From: Canna indica
Taxonomy: Eukaryota > Streptophyta > Magnoliopsida > Zingiberales > Cannaceae
Direction: 5' to 3'
NCBI GenBank assembly: GCA_034359265.1
Contig: CP136896.1
Location: forward strand, 35,330,001-35,394,000
Length of the DNA: 64,000 nt
Under the pieces are notes generated by a model. That model did no database searches and was not told the origin of the DNA. It saw nothing but the letters and a program-made list of their open reading frames with translations. Position numbers and translations under genes: made by a program. Every line of letters starts with the position of its first letter. Position 1 is the first letter of the stretch. Shown one piece after another: positions 61,201 to 64,000 of this stretch.

Positions 61201-63069
61201 TGCATTAGTCTATCAAAAATAACTCGATTAACAACTTCTCCCATCACAGTGAATGTTCTGGAGTCGCTCGGGACTCTGATTACAGGGCGTTACGAGCCGA
61301 TACCCCGATGTTCAATCAGTCTGCTTCGTTCAAGATTCGATTCGAAAAATAGTGCAATTCTGTGCATTAGTCTGTCAAGAATAACTCGATTAACAACTTC
61401 TCCCATCGCAGTGAATGTTCTGGAGTCGCTCGGTACTCAGATTTCTGGGCGTTTCGAGCCGATACCCCGAAGTTCAATCAGTCGGCCTCGTTCAAAATCA
61501 ATTCGAAAAATCGTGCAATTCTTTGCATTAGTCTGTCAAAAATAACTCGATTAACAACTTCTCCCATCACAGTGAATGTTCTGGAGTCGCTCGGGACTCA
61601 GATTACAGTGCGTTTCGAGCCGATACCCCGAAGTTCAATCAGTCGGCATCGTTCAAGATCTATTCGAAAAAGCATGCAATTCTTTGCATTAGTCTGTCAA
61701 AAATAACTCGATTAACAACTTCTCCCATCGCAGTGAATGTTCTGGAGTCGCTCGGGACTCTGATTACAGGGCGTTTTGAGCCGATACCCCGAAGTTCAAT
61801 CAGTCTGCTTCGTTCAAGATTCTATTCGAAAAATAGTGCAATTCTGTGCATTAGTCTGTCGAGAATAACTCGATTAACAACTTCGCCCATCACAGTGAAT
61901 GTTCTGGAGTCGCTCGGTACTCAGATTACTGGGCGTTTCGAGCCGATACCCCGAATTTCAATCAGTCGGCTTCGTTCAAGATTCTATTCGAAAAATCGTG
62001 CAATTCTGTGCATTAGTCTGTCAAAAATAACTCGATTAACAACTTCTCCCATCGCAGTGAATATTCTGGAGTCGCTCGGTACTCAGATTACTGGGTGTTT
62101 CGAGCCGATACCCCAAAGTTCAATCAGTCGGCCTCGTTCAAAATCAATTCGAAAAATCGTGCAATTCTTTGCATTAGTATGTCAAAAATAACTCGATTAA
62201 CAACTTCTCCCATCACAGTGAATGTTCTGGAGTCGCTCGGGACTCAGATTACAGTGCGTTTCGAGCCGATACCCCGAAGTTCAATCAGTCGGCATCGTTC
62301 AAGATCTATTCGAAAAAGCATGCAATTCTTTGCATTAGTCTGTCAAAAATAACTCGATTAACAACTTCTCCCATCGCAGTGAATGTTCTGGAGTCGCTCG
62401 GGACTCTGATTACAGGGCGTTTCGAGCCGATACCCCGAAGTTCAATCAGTCTGCTTCGTTCAAGATTCTATTCGAAAAATAGTGCAATTCTGTGCATTAG
62501 TCTGTCGAGAATAACTCGATTAACAACTTCTCCCATCACAGTGAATGTTCTGGAGTCGCTCGGTACTCAGATTACTGGGCGTTTCGAGCCGATACTCCGA
62601 ATTTCAATCAGTCGGATTCGTTCAAGATTCTATTCGAAAAATCGTGCAATTCTGTGCATTAGTCTGTCAAAAATAACTCGATTAACAACTTCTCCCATCG
62701 CAGTGAATGTTCTGGAGTCGCTCGGTACTCAGATTACTGGGTGTTTCGAGCCGATACCCCAAAGTTCAATCAGTCGGCCTCGTTCAAAATCAATTCGAAA
62801 AATCGTGCAATTCTTTGCATTAGTATGTCAAAAATAACTCGATTAACAACTTCTCCCATCACAGTGAATGTTCTGGAGTCGCTCGGGACTCAGATTACAG
62901 GGCGTTTCGAGCCGATACCCCGAAGTTCAATCAGTCGGCATCGTTCAAGATCTATTCGAAAAATCATGCAATTCTTTGCATTAGTCTATCAAAAATAACT
63001 CGATTAACAACTTCTCCCATCACAGTGAATGTTCTGGAGTCGCTCGGGACTCTGATTACAGGGCGTTTC
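58228..63069 (+). repeat. Composite block: tetramers inserted among 8-mer units
   Basis: From 58228 to 61293 the order is B2 C A, then B1 B3 C A twice, then B2 C A C A B3 C A (19 monomers, 3,066 bp). A second copy begins at 61294 and runs to the B2 at 63070. ACTTCGCCCATC (about 58816/61882), GTGAATATTCTGG (58993/62059) and GTCGGATTCG (59545/62611) repeat exactly 3,066 bp apart. The tetramers match those at 4.35-8.07 kb. Confidence 0.89.
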
Positions 63070-64000
63070 GAGCCGATACCCCGAAGTTCAATCAGTCTGC
63101 TTCGTTCAAGATTCGATTCGAAAAATAGTGCAATTCTGTGCATTAGTCTGTCAAGAATAACTCGATTAACAACTTCTCCCATCGCAGTGAATGTTCTGGA
63201 GTCGCTCGGTACTCAGATTTCTGGGCGTTTCGAGCCGATACCCCGAAGTTCAATCAGTCGGCCTCGTTCAAAATCAATTCGAAAAATTGTGCAATTCTTT
63301 GCATTAGTCTGTCAAAAATAACTCGATTAACAACTTCACCCATCATAGTGAATTTTCTGGAGTCGCTCGGGACTCAGATTATAGGGCGTTTCAAGCCGAT
63401 ACCCCGAAGTTTAATCAGTCGGCATCGTTCAAGATCTATTCGAAAAACCATGCAATTCTTTGCATTAGTCTGTCAAAAATAACTCGATTAACAACTTCTC
63501 CCATCATAGTTAATGTTCTGGAGTCGCTCGGGACTCAGATTACAGGGCGTTTCGAGCCGATACCCCGAAGTTCAATCAGTTGGCTTCGTTCAAGATTCTA
63601 TTCGAAAAATCGTGCAATTATGTGCATTAGTCTGTCAAAAATAACTCGATTAACAACTTCTCCCATCGCAGTGAATGTTCTGGAGTCGCTCGGTACTCAG
63701 ATTACTGGGCGTTTCGAGCTGATACCCCGAAGTTCAATCAGTCGGCATCGTTCAAGATCTATTAGAAAAATCAAGCAATTCTTTGCATTAGTCTGTCAAA
63801 AATAACTCGATTAACAACTTCTCCCATCACAGTGAATGTTCTGGAGTCGCTCGGGACTCAGATTATAGGGCGTTTCGAGCCGATACCCCGAAGTTCAATC
63901 AGTCTGCTTCGTTCAAGATTCTACTCGAAAAATAGTGCAATTCTGTGCATTAGTCTGTCGAGAATAACTCGATTAACAACTTCTCCCATCGCAGTGAATG
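63070..64000 (+). repeat. Diverged-type monomers, cut by the window end
   Basis: The order is B2 (63070), C (63232), diverged A (63393), B3-like (63554), A-like (63716) and B1 (63877, truncated at 64000). Variants AACTTCACCC, TTATAGGGCG, TTCAAGCCGAT, AGTTTAATCAG, AGTTGGCTTCG, TCTATTAGAAAAATCAAGC and GATTCTACTCG match those of the 8.8-10.9 kb block. Confidence 0.9.

Larger units (their letters stand above)
1..64000. repeat. Satellite DNA array, 161/162-bp monomer, filling the window
   Basis: Every part of the window is made of one monomer family repeated head to tail in the same orientation, about 397 copies. Marker strings such as GAGCCGATAC, TTCAATCAG, TAACTCGATTAACAAC and TTCTGGAGTCGCTCGG recur every 161 or 162 bp from first base to last. 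Hand alignment gives about 91% identity between classes A and B and about 97% between A and C. Equivalent monomers in neighbouring higher-order repeats are nearly identical. This pattern is typical of homogenised centromeric or pericentromeric satellite. The monomer is close to nucleosome size. No insertion, inversion or unique segment was seen. The species and any named satellite family are not recognisable from the sequence alone. A centromeric location is inference. Confidence 0.98.

Noticed and set aside
117..63805. Numerous open reading frames of 61-152 codons on both strands
   Set aside because: They are translations of the satellite. They repeat with the monomer, occur in overlapping frames and both strands, end where a 161-bp monomer shifts frame, and show no recognisable domain. 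None is annotated as a gene.
1..64000. CRISPR array
   Set aside because: Adjacent units are the same sequence throughout, with no unique spacers between short repeats. The 161/162-bp head-to-tail pattern is satellite.
1..64000. Tandem gene family encoding a repeat protein, read through the 162-bp monomers
   Set aside because: Most monomers are 161 bp and destroy the frame, in-frame stops are frequent, and no start context, intron signals or codon bias were visible.
1..64000. Known named satellites (human alpha satellite and other families with units near 160-180 bp)
   Set aside because: Unit length is similar, but the sequence does not match any family I recall well enough to name. A similar monomer length alone is weak evidence.

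Overview
The whole 64 kb window is one uninterrupted array of satellite DNA. A unit of 161 or 162 bp repeats head to tail in one orientation about 397 times. I found no gene, RNA gene, transposon or unique sequence in it. Such an array is typical of eukaryotic (peri)centromeric or other constitutive heterochromatin. GC is about 43% in a hand-counted monomer. CpG is not depleted: 10 per 161-bp monomer against about 7.5 expected. That fits an invertebrate with little DNA methylation, such as an insect, better than a vertebrate or plant. I do not recognise the satellite family and cannot name the species.

The array is organised hierarchically. Taking each monomer to begin at GAGCCGATAC, there are three classes. 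A (161 bp) has CATCG...GATCTATTCG. B (162 bp) has CTTCG...GATTC[T/G]ATTCG. C (161 bp) has CCTCG...AAATCAATTCG. They run as A-B-C trimers of 484 bp. Three diagnostic trimers (A2-B2-C2, A1-B1-C1, A3-B3-C3) form a 9-monomer higher-order repeat (HOR) of 1,451 bp, seen intact at 1130-2580, 12909-14359 and 14360-15810. Most other local architectures are this 9-mer with whole monomers lost or gained. Named unit lengths match the sum of 161/162/160-bp monomers exactly.

Layout: 1-4352 is irregular with one 9-mer. 4353-8066 is a B1-B3-C-A tetramer array (646 bp). 8067-13069 holds diverged and mosaic monomers. 13070-24838 is 9-mer based, with a 3,708-bp tandem duplication. 24839-30644 alternates 8-mers and 10-mers (2,903-bp duplication). 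30645-39520 is short, heavily reshuffled units. 39521-44684 has 11- and 10-mers. 44685-46618 is two 967-bp 6-mers. 46619-50164 is two 1,773-bp 11-mers. 50165-58227 is mainly 1,290-bp 8-mers. 58228-63069 mixes 8-mer-type and tetramer units (3,066-bp duplication). 63070-64000 returns to the diverged type.

The right end repeats the order of the left end at an offset of about 55.0 kb, with an exact three-monomer indel. The window may therefore contain about one period of a much larger repeat. The many open reading frames are a by-product of the satellite: a 162-bp monomer keeps the reading frame (54 codons) and a 161-bp monomer breaks it.
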